Source of the DNA: Polytrichum commune
Lineage: Eukaryota > Streptophyta > Polytrichopsida > Polytrichales > Polytrichaceae
NCBI GenBank assembly: GCA_950295325.1
Contig: OX485807.1
Coordinates: forward strand, 9,823,001 to 9,887,000
Direction of reading: 5' to 3'
DNA length: 64,000 nt
The notes under the pieces were generated by a model that had not been told where the DNA came from, made no database searches, and was given only the letters and a program-made list of their open reading frames with translations. Position 1 is the stretch's first letter; the number at the start of each line of letters is the position of its first letter. A program made the position numbers and the translations under genes. Shown here piece after piece: positions 36,023-46,388 of this stretch.

Positions 36023-36549
36023 TCACTCCACACACAAGATTGAGAGCCCGTGATCATTACACTTCAAGCACTCTCGTTGGTGGAAACGGCGGAGCCGGTC
36101 CAAGTTCGCTTCACACTAACCCTTGAGGGACCAACGGAGTATATAAGTGAATGCAAGATGGATGGTGAAGTCTACATGGACTTCTACATGGCATCGAATG
36201 GATCATGTTTCATGGTCTCACTTGGATTTGTTTCAAATACCATCTCTTGGATGTAGGCCTCACATGAAACCACCAAGAGACCCTGTCACTCCGAAAGTTC
36301 ACGACCGTTGATTTACTCTATTTTAATCATGTGTCATGACCCCGCGTGAATAGACATTCATTGAAATAGCATTTGGTTGAGGACCCGGTAACACACGACT
36401 TCACATGACTTCACACTCCACTTGAGGGTCCATGACCCACAACACTACATGAGTTCGGAGGTGTGTTGGGACGACCTTTGGGCACTTTCTTTTGGGCTCT
36501 CACAACTTCGTTGTGGTCACAGCTCTTGGCTCGTGCATGAAGTGGAGCC
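36020..36549 (+). mobile_element. family A MITE, copy 3
   Basis: A 530-bp copy: left end GGGTCACTCCACACACAAG, then GAGAGCCCGTGATCATTACA, AAACGGCGGAGCCGG, TTGGATGTAGGCCT, GGTTGAGGACCCGG and CTTTTGGGCTCTCACAA. Right end GCATGAAGTGGAGC. TCA precedes it and CCT/TCT follows, so the duplication has eroded. The SINE abuts the left side and the 75-bp direct repeat abuts the right side. Confidence 0.85.
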
Positions 36550-36625
36550 TCTCTAGACTCCCGTGCGTGTTTCCACCGGTGCCGCCGATGATTTTAGCAT
36601 TGTCATGGGGACGTGGAAATCCATT
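36550..36625 (+). repeat. 75-bp direct repeat flanking the family A element, right copy
   Basis: TCTCTAGACTC, CCACCGGTGCCG, ATTTTAGCA and ATGGGGACGTGGAAATCCATT match the block at 35741. It starts where the family A element ends. Confidence 0.8.
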
Positions 36626-36825
36626 GAGCCCCATCATGGCTTCCTCCTCCCCCGAGGCTTTCCTCATCCGGCTCTTGTTGTTGGAAGTACACATTTTGCA
36701 TCATCGAGTGACGAGGCATAGAACCAACCGACTTCCAAACAGCCCGCCCGGGCAGCCCACGTATTCTATGCCGCCTCGGGCAGCGGCTGTGAAAGGACTA
36801 AATAATAATAATAATAATAATAATG
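36626..36825. other. spacer with an (AAT)8 microsatellite
   Basis: The microsatellite is at 36801-36824. The part before it (CCCGGGCAGCCCACG, CGCCTCGGGCAGCGG) partly resembles 40080-40130, ahead of a copy of the same dispersed repeat. Confidence 0.55.
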
Positions 36826-37120
36826 TATGTGGCTGTTACTTGGTTCGCTTCTCATGCTCTCCAACTTCTACCGATTAGGGTTACACAATAAGGCCCATAT
36901 GGCACTAGCAAATCTACGATGAAACATTTGCAACAGCACCCGGATTGAGAATTGCCCCTCCTCATGATGTAGTTATGGTTATTGGAAGTGCATGTTTGTT
37001 GATTTCTTAGATGGGTGCATGTAAGACCTCCCAATTGTGGTCACTATGGAGTACAAAGTAGTTATTAGTATTCGAGGACACAGTCCAATCTCTTTTGAAC
37101 ATGTGTCTTCATGGATACGC
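36826..37120 (+). repeat. dispersed ~300-bp repeat (family D), copy 1
   Basis: Shared landmarks in order are GTATGTGGCTGTTACTTGGTT, TCTCATGCTCTCC, CTAGCAAATCTACGATGAAAC, TGGAAGTGCATGTTTGTTG, CCTCCCAATTGTG, GTCCAATCTCTTTTGAACATG. Other copies are at 40176, 40490 and 43045. Non-coding, class unknown. Confidence 0.7.
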
Positions 37121-37399
37121 TCTCGAACTCATGTTTAAGCCAACTCGACGGGATCCAAGACTTTACGCATAACTCTGTTAGCACCAATTCCTTTGTTTGT
37201 ACCTTGGACTTTAACACAATTTCTAGTGTAAACTCGTTGGGTTCAAAGAAAATGTCTTGACCAATGTTGGGTTGCTCAATGTTTTTTTTGTAGTTTCTTC
37301 GGTGTTGGACCCTTGTGTAACCCACCCTTAGCTGTAGCAATCTATGCCAATTGTGTTGGGGCACGTCCACACAAAAAGTAAGAGGAAAATTAATATTTA
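37121..37399. other. spacer, no gene seen
   Basis: A 136-codon minus-strand frame at 37065-37475 overlaps two dispersed repeat families and is not accepted as a gene. Confidence 0.4.
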
Positions 37400-37610
37400 A
37401 TGGGGGTGATCCTCGTCCACTGGTCGGGGTTAGACACCCACACCATTGAGTTGGCCCCCGACCAACATTACCCAAGATGAAAACATAGTCAATTATCTTA
37501 CAACTTGTATTTTTTGTTTCTTTCTCAAGAAAAATACGACCGTAAAATTTGCAATGAGATATAGAATAAGTGTAGAGGGACCCACTTAACCCTTAACTTC
37601 CCAAGAAACC
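37400..37610 (+). repeat. dispersed repeat (family E), left-end copy
   Basis: GGGGTTAGACACCCACACC, TTGAGTTGGCCCCCGACCA, AGATGAAAACATAGTCAATTA and AGGGACCCACTT follow the order of the element at 52364. The right end was not found. Confidence 0.6.
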
Positions 37611-38386
37611 ATTATCAGGTTGATGGACGATTTCCTCCATGCATTGACTCCACCTAACTTACTAAGCATAGATTTCTACCCATAGACACGTGACTCGTGC
37701 AATTTGGAGATGATACATAATGGGTAAAAGTATGCCAAAGTGAGAGATGGTCATGTTTTTGTTGAGTTGAGAGCTCATGTGAGGGTGTTGGCTCCAACCA
37801 ATGGTCGCCATTCCAATGCATGCTTTGCATGAGTATCAATGATACTTATTTTCATAAGAGCGAAATGTTTGTTGGTGTTAGTGTAAATACAGCCTTGTGC
37901 TCACATTGACATTCGAATCTAACATTTGGACACTCTCTAGTTTTTAGGGAATTCTTTGCATATAACATGTGGTTAGAAATATGGACAATTTACATACTCC
38001 AAATGCAAGGTGGCTAGCCCTATTATGGTTTGCACATTTTGGCATGAGAATTGATGGAAGTGCCTAACTATTGAGTTGTTCCCACCAATTGAGTCACATA
38101 AGCATTACGTTCATGTTCTAGGTGAATTTGATTGATCAAAGGCCTCGTTCTAGGGACAACACATGGCATTTTCTCGTGCATTCCTTCCTTTAAGTGGTAT
38201 AATCTAAACATCCAAAGGGTTATTCATACCACCACCCCCCGCGCGCGCGCACAACAGAGCTCATCTCCCATATTTCAAGATCCTCCTACGGATAAATCCC
38301 ATATTAACCTCAAAACTTGTTCATGAAAATTCCAGAACCAACATTGAGTGAAATCCACCCAAAACAACCCCTTCATGAAGGGCTGA
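37611..38386. other. intergenic DNA, no gene seen
   Basis: Short frames only. A GCGCGCGCGC tract lies near 38240. Confidence 0.5.
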
Positions 38387-38476
38387 GGTGAAACAACCCG
38401 CATACTAGTTCCTTGTAGACCTTGTAGACAAGAGTTTAGGCATCCAACAAGGAACCAGTGTATGGGTTGGTTTGCC
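38387..38476. mobile_element. small hairpin MITE with conserved loop, copy 2
   Basis: The left arm GGTGAAACAACCCGCATACT and AGTTCCTTG mirror CAAGGAACCAGTGTATGGG and TTGGTTTGCCC. The loop keeps GAGTTTAGGCATCCAAC. Related to 17833; in both copies the right flank continues CAAATC. Confidence 0.75.
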
Positions 38477-38514
38477 CAAATCTTCATAAAGCTTGGGAAG
38501 CTAAGGGATAATAA

Positions 38515-39047
38515 GGGCCGCTTTACACTTAGAGGCCGGGCCAATTCGTTGTGTAAGAGGCTTGAAATCCTCATTTGTGATTGGTCAAAAGGCTCAAATC
38601 GGCCCCAACCCCTTTACATCTAGAGGCCGGGCCGATTTGGTGGTATGATTTTTTAAATTAAAAAATGTATGTTATGACACGGCCCGAGCTCGTTGAATTG
38701 GGTGCACCCAAAATGGAAGGCCAATTCTTGGCCTAGAGGCCAATGTCATATTCCACTAAAAAAATCTTCTTAAATAAAGTATAATTTTTTAAAGTGAACT
38801 AGATCCATTGGATTATGTGGAATCTAAAGGCTCTATCTTAGATTATGCTACATCCGTTGGATTAGGCTAATTTTTTTGAATCAGCTTGGCTTCTTGGCCC
38901 GAGGGCCTTTACATATGGGAAAATTGGCCCCCGGTATAATCTTATTATAATGTGTAGTAGAGGCCGGCCTCCAACCCAAAAAAGGCTGAAATTTTATGCA
39001 ATCGGCCTCAAGGGAAATTGGCCCGGCCTCTAGGTGTAAAGCGGCCC
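38515..39047. mobile_element. family B MITE, PIF/Harbinger-like, TAA target duplication
   Basis: A 533-bp element whose ends match inverted over 32 bp with one difference: GGGCCGCTTTACACTTAG, then AGGCCGGGCCAATT, against GGGCCGCTTTACACCTAG and the same continuation. TAA flanks both sides (38512-38514 and 39048-39050). An internal copy of the terminus (CCCTTTACATCTAGAGGCC, about 38608) suggests rearrangement or a nested relative. It is GC-rich at the ends and AT-rich in the middle. There is no transposase. Termini closely resemble family A. Confidence 0.92.
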
Positions 39048-39059
39048 TAAGATGATACA

Positions 39060-39353
39060 AATGAATGCGAGTTATGGAGCCTCCTTTACGTAGCTCGGTA
39101 ATGCTGGTGGGGGGGGGTCCAGCCCAAGGAGGTGGGTATCTAAACCCTGACCCTATTCTAACGCCCACCTACTAGTAGACTATAACAAGAGACCTATGAA
39201 CAGGCCCACCTGTCACAATTGTGCAATGCCAGGTCCTGCGACTGCTGGTCGGAGGAACCTACCGCCCTACCAAACTACCAGGGCCTTCTCTTCTGCCAGG
39301 GTAGACTCTAATGCTTATTTTTTGGATCTGGCAAAATAATAATAAGTACGTAC
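39060..39353. other. spacer containing a family E-like end
   Basis: GGTGGGGGGGGGTCCAGCCC, AGGAGGTGGGTATCT and CCTGACC at about 39100-39150 resemble the right end of the element at 52364. The remainder is unrecognised. Confidence 0.4.
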
Positions 39354-39356
39354 TTA

Positions 39357-39888
39357 GGGCCACTTTACACATGAGCCACGAGCCACGAGCCGTGACCATG
39401 AGATTGTGAGAGCCCAAAAGAAAGTGTCCAAAGGCCGTCCCAACACACCTCCAAACTCATGTAGTGTGGTCACGGACCCTCACGTGTAGTGTGAAAGGCC
39501 GTATGTGACCGGGCCCTCAACCAAATGCTATTTCAACAAACTTCTAATCACGCGGGCCCCGCACACATGATAAAATCAGAATAAACCAACGGTTGTGAGC
39601 GTTCGGAGTGCCATGGTCTCCCAACGGTTTTGTATTAGGCCTATCTCCAAGAAGTGGTTTTGGAAAACTGTCTGAACAAGTGACCATGAAACGTGATCCA
39701 TTCGATGCCATGTAAGAATCCATGTAGACTTTACCATCCATCTTGCATTCACATGCTCACTCCGCCGGTCCCTCAAGCGTAAGTGAGTGTGAAGCGAACA
39801 TGGACCAGCTCCGCCCTTCTCCACCAACGAGAGTGCTTGAAGTGTAACGATGGTCACGGGCCCTCAGTCTCGTGTGTGAAGTGGGCCC
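39357..39888 (-). mobile_element. family A MITE, intact copy 4, inverted, TTA target duplication
   Basis: A 532-bp element in the opposite orientation to the others. Plus-strand left end GGGCCACTTTACACATGAG, right end CGTGTGTGAAGTGGGCCC. TTA at 39354-39356 and 39889-39891 is a clean duplication. The left terminus carries a small internal duplication (GAGCCACGAGCCACGAGCC). Interior landmarks (AACGGTTGTGAGCGTTCGG, CACTCCGCCGG) match copies 1-3 reversed. The 93-codon open frame inside is shared repeat sequence. Confidence 0.92.
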
Positions 39889-39891
39889 TTA

Positions 39892-40175
39892 GAGTAGAGT
39901 AAAACGTCGAGGCAATGTTTAATATAATTTTGTTGGGGTGATGTGGTGTCACTGCGGTTTTATTGGATTCGCTCGCTCATGGTCCCTTTGCCGAATTTGG
40001 ACAATGGGGAGGGGGAGTGAAAGGAGCTCATGTGTTGGCAGCCTTTTGTATAAGCCTACGACATGGGCACCACGCCCAATATCCGAGTCTCAATCATATC
40101 GGGTGAGGCCGCCTCGGGAGCGGTGCCGGAAGGAAGGATGCTTGCTTGCCGTGGCTATATACTACAAGTGCGGAA
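39892..40175. other. spacer, partly shared with 36730-36800
   Basis: A 110-codon frame (39938-40270) has no domain and runs into a dispersed repeat. Confidence 0.4.
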
Positions 40176-40470
40176 TTACGTTGAGGTATGTGGGTGTTAT
40201 TTGGTTTGATTCTCATGTTCTCCGATCTCTACCGATTATATATACGACAACAAAGCGTGTGTTGCATTAGCAAATCTATGATGAAACTTCTGCAAAAATT
40301 GGACTGTGAATCGAACCCATCCTGATTCAGGTATGGTCGTCGAAAGTGCATGTTTGTTGGTTTCTGAATTAAATATATGGGGCCCTCCCAAGTGTGTTTG
40401 TTGTTGAGTGTAGAGTAGTTGTTAATACTTGAAGACATAGTCCAATCTATGTTAAACATGTGTTATTATG
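40176..40470 (+). repeat. family D repeat, copy 2
   Basis: GTATGTGGGTGTTATTTGGTT, TCTCATGTTCTCC, TTAGCAAATCTATGATGAAAC, GAAAGTGCATGTTTGTTGG and AGTCCAATCTATGTTAAACAT follow the family order. A chance GGTTCGATTC on the minus strand near 40310 is not conserved in sister copies. Confidence 0.7.
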
Positions 40471-40489
40471 ATATCCGTTGACCTTAGGG

Positions 40490-40790
40490 TGTATCTGGGT
40501 GTTCTTCGATTCATTGTCCTTGTTCTCTACCTTCAACTTTGTGTTGCACTAGCAAATCTACAATGAAACATCAACAAAAACCATATTGAATATTGGACTT
40601 CCCCTTATTAAGTTATAGTTATCACAAGTGGCATGATTGTTGATTCTTGTGTTGAATTCATAGGTCCTCCCCCCATTGTGTTCATTGTTGAGTGTGGAAT
40701 AGCTAGCTGATAAAAATCCGAAGAGGTGGGATGATCTCTCTCAAGCATGCGTCTTCATTGTGTTTGTTCTTGAAACCTCACCTAACCACA
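40490..40790 (+). repeat. family D repeat, copy 3
   Basis: In tandem with copy 2. GTATCTGGGTGTTCTTCGATT, CTAGCAAATCTACAATGAAAC, GGCATGATTGTTGATTC, GTTCATTGTTGAGTGTGGAAT and CTTCATTGTGTTTGTTCTTG align in order. Confidence 0.65.
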
Positions 40791-43044
40791 CATCATCAAG
40801 AAAAGTAACCGAAGCTCACTCACATACCTTAACTTGAGGTGTGTGGCCCTATTGTGGGCACTTCCAACTCCACGTGCATTTCCGACCATTGGATCGGCAT
40901 GTGGATTGTCTCATCCAATCAACAATTGCGAATTGCAAAGATTTTCAACACAAGTTTCGTAATTAAAGTAGAGATGCAAAAGTTGTGAGCATCAAGTGAA
41001 CAATTTTTACTCTATCAGTACTCACATAGGTCATCTCGATGATGACCTAGTGTATTATTGAACTTAGAATGGTATCTATATTTGAACATGCAGTCCAATT
41101 GGTGTAACACTAGCCTTTTTGGTGTCCATTCTTGCCATATATTGCTCAAATGAAGGCGTGCAATTAAGTAGGGTGACCTCATAACTCGTGCATGTCTTGT
41201 GGGATGTCGTGGATGCAATGTGAAGAAGACATAGCTTAGTTGCCAACCCCATTTTCCACAAGGTTATGTATGACCTAATCAACAACTATTCTTGGTTGGA
41301 AGGTTTAGGCATTTTCCACATGTTTACGAGTGTTCACCTTAACAAACATTCTCACTCATGTCGTTTTGAAATTGGTCCTCTACAATGCTCACCGGGGGAT
41401 GTGTTGTTACATCCTTTTGTCTGATATCATAGAGCCTTTTATCACGTGTTTGCCACGTGTCATATCCACATTGGTTGGGACACTATTGAATTGAACGTGA
41501 AAATTGTCTTTTGGCACCCAAAGGGTAGTCATATGACAACCCTCTACGTTATTCTTTTGTTGAAGTGGACTAGATATATGGAAATGAAATAGGAGGGATG
41601 CATTGGCCATAACGTTACTTAACCCCTACATCCGTAAGCACCATTCTCCTCAAAATTGGCCTCAAATCATTGTTTCTAAGATAGATAATTTAGGACTCAG
41701 ATTGTAGGTGATTATGAACATCCAACTGTACAAATATGATATCAACCTTTGTATGAGCTATTCAAACCAACAGCAATGTCCACTTGGCAATGTGAATGAG
41801 AAATTGGTACGTGTGTGAAGGTATAAGGTGCGGGGTAGATGTTTGAGAACAAACTTTTACCCTATTGACATCAACAAATGGATGACGGGATGAGAGCCAA
41901 TTGGGATGAAACTTTTTGCATAAGATTTTCAACTAAATTGTGAACCTTTGAGGCTTGAAATTTATATGTTTGCACCAAATGTGATTTTTTGAGAGCCCTT
42001 GCAATGTGTAGCACTCCGCTCTATATCCAATCTTACATAATATTCTTAAAGTAACTTTTAAAACTCCAATTACCAATCCCAATAGTAGATATCTAAAACA
42101 TAAAATAAACAAAATCCTTGCAAATTTTCATAGCTTTCCCATTACATATGAGTGTCGTTTTCCTACTTGACACATTTCCTAGTGTATCGTGAGGCTTAGT
42201 CCAAATCCAATGGAATTTGGGGTGTTAGACGACTTTGAAAAATTCCACGAGGTTGAGGTTTAGTCTAAATCCAATGAAAACTAGGACGTTGGATGTAAAG
42301 TGAAATCTGTTAATTTTGACAAAAATTTCACCTCCATCTAAATATTATTCAAAGGTCTCATTCAAACCCAAAAACCATTAAAAAAAGAAATTGGTCATTT
42401 TGGGTCTCTCAAAGATTTTAGGGTTAATTGGTCATCTACGTCCTATGAGGTTGGACGTTAATCATGAGATATTATCATTTATGTCATATTCAGGCTACAA
42501 AAACATGTGGATGACATAATTGTTTTTTTTTTTTGGAAATGGAACTTGATCATAAAGGCTAAGTAATGTTATGGTTGACAAGCTAAGGCCTATGGGTCAA
42601 TACATTGGGTAATAAGGAAGACTAAGATCATGCACAAATCTACAACACTACAAAGGTTACTCTATTTCATCTAAACAAGTGTTGAAGTGTTCTATATATA
42701 CCAGATTCAAATGAACACATGATAAAATTTGAAAGAAGGTTTAATATGAGAGACCGCACTTTTTTTTCTTTTTTCTTTTTTTCAATTTTAAGTGGAAGTT
42801 CTTGCACTAAGGATAAGGAAGGACGTCTGCAGGGTTTTGAAAACTCCATCCACATTATATCTCATCCTACTTCATCGACTAAGGCCTTCCTCATGTACAC
42901 TACAACATGGCCCAATCCTCTCCATGTGAAAGTGCACCACCCCACTCGCCATTAATAGTGATGGATAACAACCCGTCACTTTACTTGAAATTCGTTTGGG
43001 GGCGAACGAAGAAGAAAAAAAGACACGTACATTTCAACTCCAAG
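40791..43044. other. intergenic DNA, no gene seen
   Basis: 40850-41110 shares scattered words with 33300 and 52680-52900 (TGGACCGAATTAGGGATTGTC-like, AGTCCAAT), an old dispersed repeat. The rest is AT-rich and unrecognised. Confidence 0.4.
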
Positions 43045-43350
43045 TATGTGGGCGTTATTTCGGTTCGTTTTCATGTTCCCCAACATCCACCAATTAGATT
43101 CACACAACGAGACTTGTGTGTTGCATTCGCAACCTCCAATGAAGCATCAATAAAATTGGATCAGTTTCGATTTAGTTGTGGTTATTGGAAGTGCGTGTTT
43201 ATTGATTTTCTTAATTGAATACACATGTCCTCCCAATTATGTTCATAATTAAGTGTGGAGTAGTTGATACAATTTGAAAACACAATACAATCTCTTTTTA
43301 AACATGTGTTATCATGGTGTTTGTTCTCGAATCCTCGATCGACCACATAC
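43045..43350 (+). repeat. family D repeat, copy 4
   Basis: GTATGTGGGCGTTATTTCGG, TGTGTGTTGCATTCGCAACC, TTATTGGAAGTGCGTGTTTA, CCTCCCAATTATGTTCAT and AAACATGTGTTATCATGGTG in order. Confidence 0.7.
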
Positions 43351-44602
43351 CAATTAGATATATGGGTTCAGGAAAAATGAAAAAAGAAAGAAAAAAATCC
43401 GAAAAAATCCCGCATGCCTCAATGTGTTCCCAATATGATATGTGACCACTACGTGCATAATCCTTTAGGCAAAAAATTTGAAAGTCGGTAGTTGTTTGAC
43501 TTGCTTATTATCAGGTGGGCGTGTTAAGCTCCTTTGATGCCATAGTTCTTGATTACTAACAAGCATGTCATTTGGTTAGCCATTGTGCAACTTTATAGAG
43601 GATAATGCTCTTTAATAGTTGTGTATAAACATGACTTGATTCTATAGGTCTAGATTCTAGGTCTTCAAACTGAGATCGTTCTAGAGAAATTTATGAAATG
43701 CTATTTATGACTTTCACTTCATGAATTTGACGATATTCATCTTGGCTCCATAAACAACAAGTCCAACTCTCGTGTCTCACATTTGGAACTCTTATTGTAC
43801 TAATAATGCAAAGTTTATTATCTTATCAAACCTTTGAAATATATGTGACCATATAGGTGCAATCATTCTACTTCAATATTGAAAGAAAAAGAGTGAATGG
43901 CTATGTTGCTGAGAAATATTATGGTTTGATCCCCTCCATAATGATTACATAGAACATAGAAGGAATCACTAACAACTACGTCGGATGGAGAATGCATATC
44001 ATGGCACTTGTTGCCTAAAGTGAGTTCCAACCACTCAAGCTATTAGGGCGGTGCTTTCTTATATTTGCATAGCATTGTGAGAAGTGCCCAAAAAAAAAGT
44101 TAGATGCAAAATTTAAGAACTTATTGAGCCATAACTTGAATATGTGGAGGATATCCTTGAATTTTGTAGCATGAATTATTTTGGTATATTCATTAAACAC
44201 TTGAGCCTCATATTCTACTATATGCATAATTATGTTTTAATATCAAATGTTAAGAATATTTTATGTGTAATGATGTCAAAAAAGAACACAATATTTGTGA
44301 AAATGTTATATTCACATGTGACATTCTTTTTTCAAGGCCAACTCGGTTTCTAGTCTTGTGTAGTACACTTCAACTTTGGAAAAAAATTGCATTTTGAAAT
44401 TAATTTTTGTATGGGCACACAATATGGTACAAGTTCATCTAGTGAAGAAGATGTCTTCTTTAATCATGAATGTTATGTTTTGATTGCTATCAAGAGTGTT
44501 TGAAAGTAACAATGAAGAATATAGCATTCATGATTAAAAAAAAAAAGGTTCTTCCCTTGTTACCACTTGTACATGCTACTAGCACTTTTGTAAATACATC
44601 CA
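43351..44602. other. intergenic DNA, no gene seen
   Basis: AT-rich. Short frames without domains. Confidence 0.5.
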
Positions 44603-44604
44603 TA

Positions 44605-45051
44605 CGTCCACCCTCTATAAATGTTACACCTATAAGTGTTAACCCTCTCTAAATGTTAACTTTCTTCTACTCCCCACATATTGCACACTATAAATGTTAA
44701 ACGTGTTAACTATTAACAAAATGGTACTCCCTTCTTTGTAAATTTGACTCTATAAATGTTAACGAGTTAACACAATTTGCAAGTTGTGCATGCAGATGAA
44801 TCTCACCAAAGAACCATTGATTTATACTTCACCCGTGATTGTAAACTTGATATTGAATAAAGTTTTGATTGGGTTTGCAATTTTATGAATGGTATTCTCT
44901 CACAAGGACTCTTCACAATTGCTTATATTTATAAATGCTAAGATTTGTATATTGCTCAAAAAAGTAATTTTATAATTGTTAACTGTTAACACCTCTATAG
45001 ATGTTAACTTTGATCCACTCCCAAGGGTTAACATTTATAGAGGGTAGATTG
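44605..45051. mobile_element. TA-flanked MITE with internal CTATAAATGTTAAC repeats
   Basis: The left end CCACCCTCTATAAATGTTA is mirrored by the right end TAACATTTATAGAGGGTAG. TA lies on both sides (44603-44604 and 45052-45053). The terminal word CTATAAATGTTA recurs several times inside in direct orientation, near 44629-44770 and 44990. 447 bp, non-coding. Confidence 0.75.
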
Positions 45052-45053
45052 TA

Positions 45054-45899
45054 TGTAGTTGGCAAAAGTTGCTTCCAAAGACCAATTCAAGCCGGCCTTC
45101 CTTGTATTCAAGAAAACAACATTTGTGACATTTTTGCATGTCATTTGACATTTTCACGAATACCATTTTAGAGTAATTATGTCAACAAAGCGATTATGTA
45201 AAAAAATAGTTATTTTCAATCATGAAATGTAATAGGAAAAACACTTTCTAGCATTGAAAGATGTTTGATTGGGATGGACGACACTTTATATTCATGCATC
45301 AAAACATATTGCCCTCTACGTTTTGGTCTCTCTAAATCTACATTGACCAATGTGGAGGGAAATATATTGGGAAATATACTGGTCATTGTTGTGCCTACTC
45401 TCATTCCAAAGTAGCATTGGAAGGAGATGTGGCGGCAATGGTGGAGATGCTCTAAGAGCCTAAGGACAAATGGTCCTCCTTCACTTCGGTTGTGTACGTG
45501 GAATGGATCACAAAACACTTGAACTTGCTTTCACATTCACAACAAAACATTAATTACTTGGGGACAATGACTAGGTGAATCAATAATATCACTTCCTAAG
45601 CACTTCAAAGATTTCCTTTGTACTATAGGGTTGTGGTTTGGCATGTGTGGTTGAGTCTTGGGACGGGTAGACTATAATTTAGAGTAAGCTTGAAAACACC
45701 ACAAGATTAAGACTCACAATCAATGCAATTCAAGCCTCTAAATCCCTAAATGTAGCCTTTTATATTGTCGACATGAAACATGGACCATGTTAGTGCAAAA
45801 GTTTCATGGGCTCCTCTTAGGGTGGGTTTGCTGCAGGGTCAAGGTCCACAATATTTGGGGTTCAAATCCATCCTTGATGGATCTTCCTTCCATACTCAA
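45054..45899. other. intergenic DNA, no gene seen
   Basis: The minus-strand 100-codon frame at 45216 has no domain. Nothing else was recognised. Confidence 0.45.
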
Positions 45900-46115
45900 G
45901 ATCATATTCGAGCTTAAAGATTGGTCACTTAAACTACGAGGAGTAATGTTTGGAGTTGGTTAGCAATATTTGGAAAGAAAGTAGTGGCATTTCAAAATCT
46001 CAAACTTTAAGCCCATTACCTATGTGAACTCCTTGGATCTGATTTTTTTGCTATTGACCAATAAGATCACTTGATTTTGGAGGCTCGTTGATCATACAAA
46101 TCCTAATGTAAATCC
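45900..46115 (+). repeat. dispersed repeat (family F), copy 1
   Basis: GTGAACTCCTTGGATCTGA, CAATAAGATCACTTGATTTTG, GGAGGCTCGTTGATC and CTAATGTAAATCCATC align with 51700-51945 (GAACTCCTTGGGTCCAAAC, ATAAGATCGCCTGATTTTTG, GGAGTTTATTTGGATG, CTAATGTAGACCCACC). Confidence 0.6.
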
Positions 46116-46355
46116 ATCTTTCATTTCAACACTCGTGTGTTGGTACATACAATGTTGTTCGGTATCTTCACAATTTTGGCACACATAACAATTACCATGC
46201 AACCTTTTTCTCATGTGTTGGTGTTCTATATGATCGACATAAGACTCGGCTTGCTAAATATTATGGAGTTAAAAAACATGACTTGTAAGATGTTTGACGT
46301 GTACATGTTGGGAGAGCGACTTGCTCCATATATGAATCCGGATGTCCTACAATTC

Positions 46356-46388
46356 TCCATGTTACTCTCCAAGTGAGAGTAACATGGA
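46356..46388. other. perfect 14-bp hairpin
   Basis: TCCATGTTACTCTC and GAGAGTAACATGGA are exact inverted copies separated by the 5-base loop CAAGT. There is no T run after it and no neighbouring gene, so it is not a recognisable terminator. It may be a cruciform or a transposon remnant. Confidence 0.7.

Noticed and set aside
37065-37475. 136-codon minus-strand open frame
   Set aside because: Overlaps two dispersed repeat families (D and E); no domain.
40300-40325. Box B-like GGTTCGATTC on the minus strand, suggesting a SINE
   Set aside because: It falls inside a family D repeat, and the other three copies do not preserve it.
46356-46388. Perfect hairpin as a transcription terminator
   Set aside because: No T run follows it, no gene is adjacent, and this is eukaryotic nuclear DNA.
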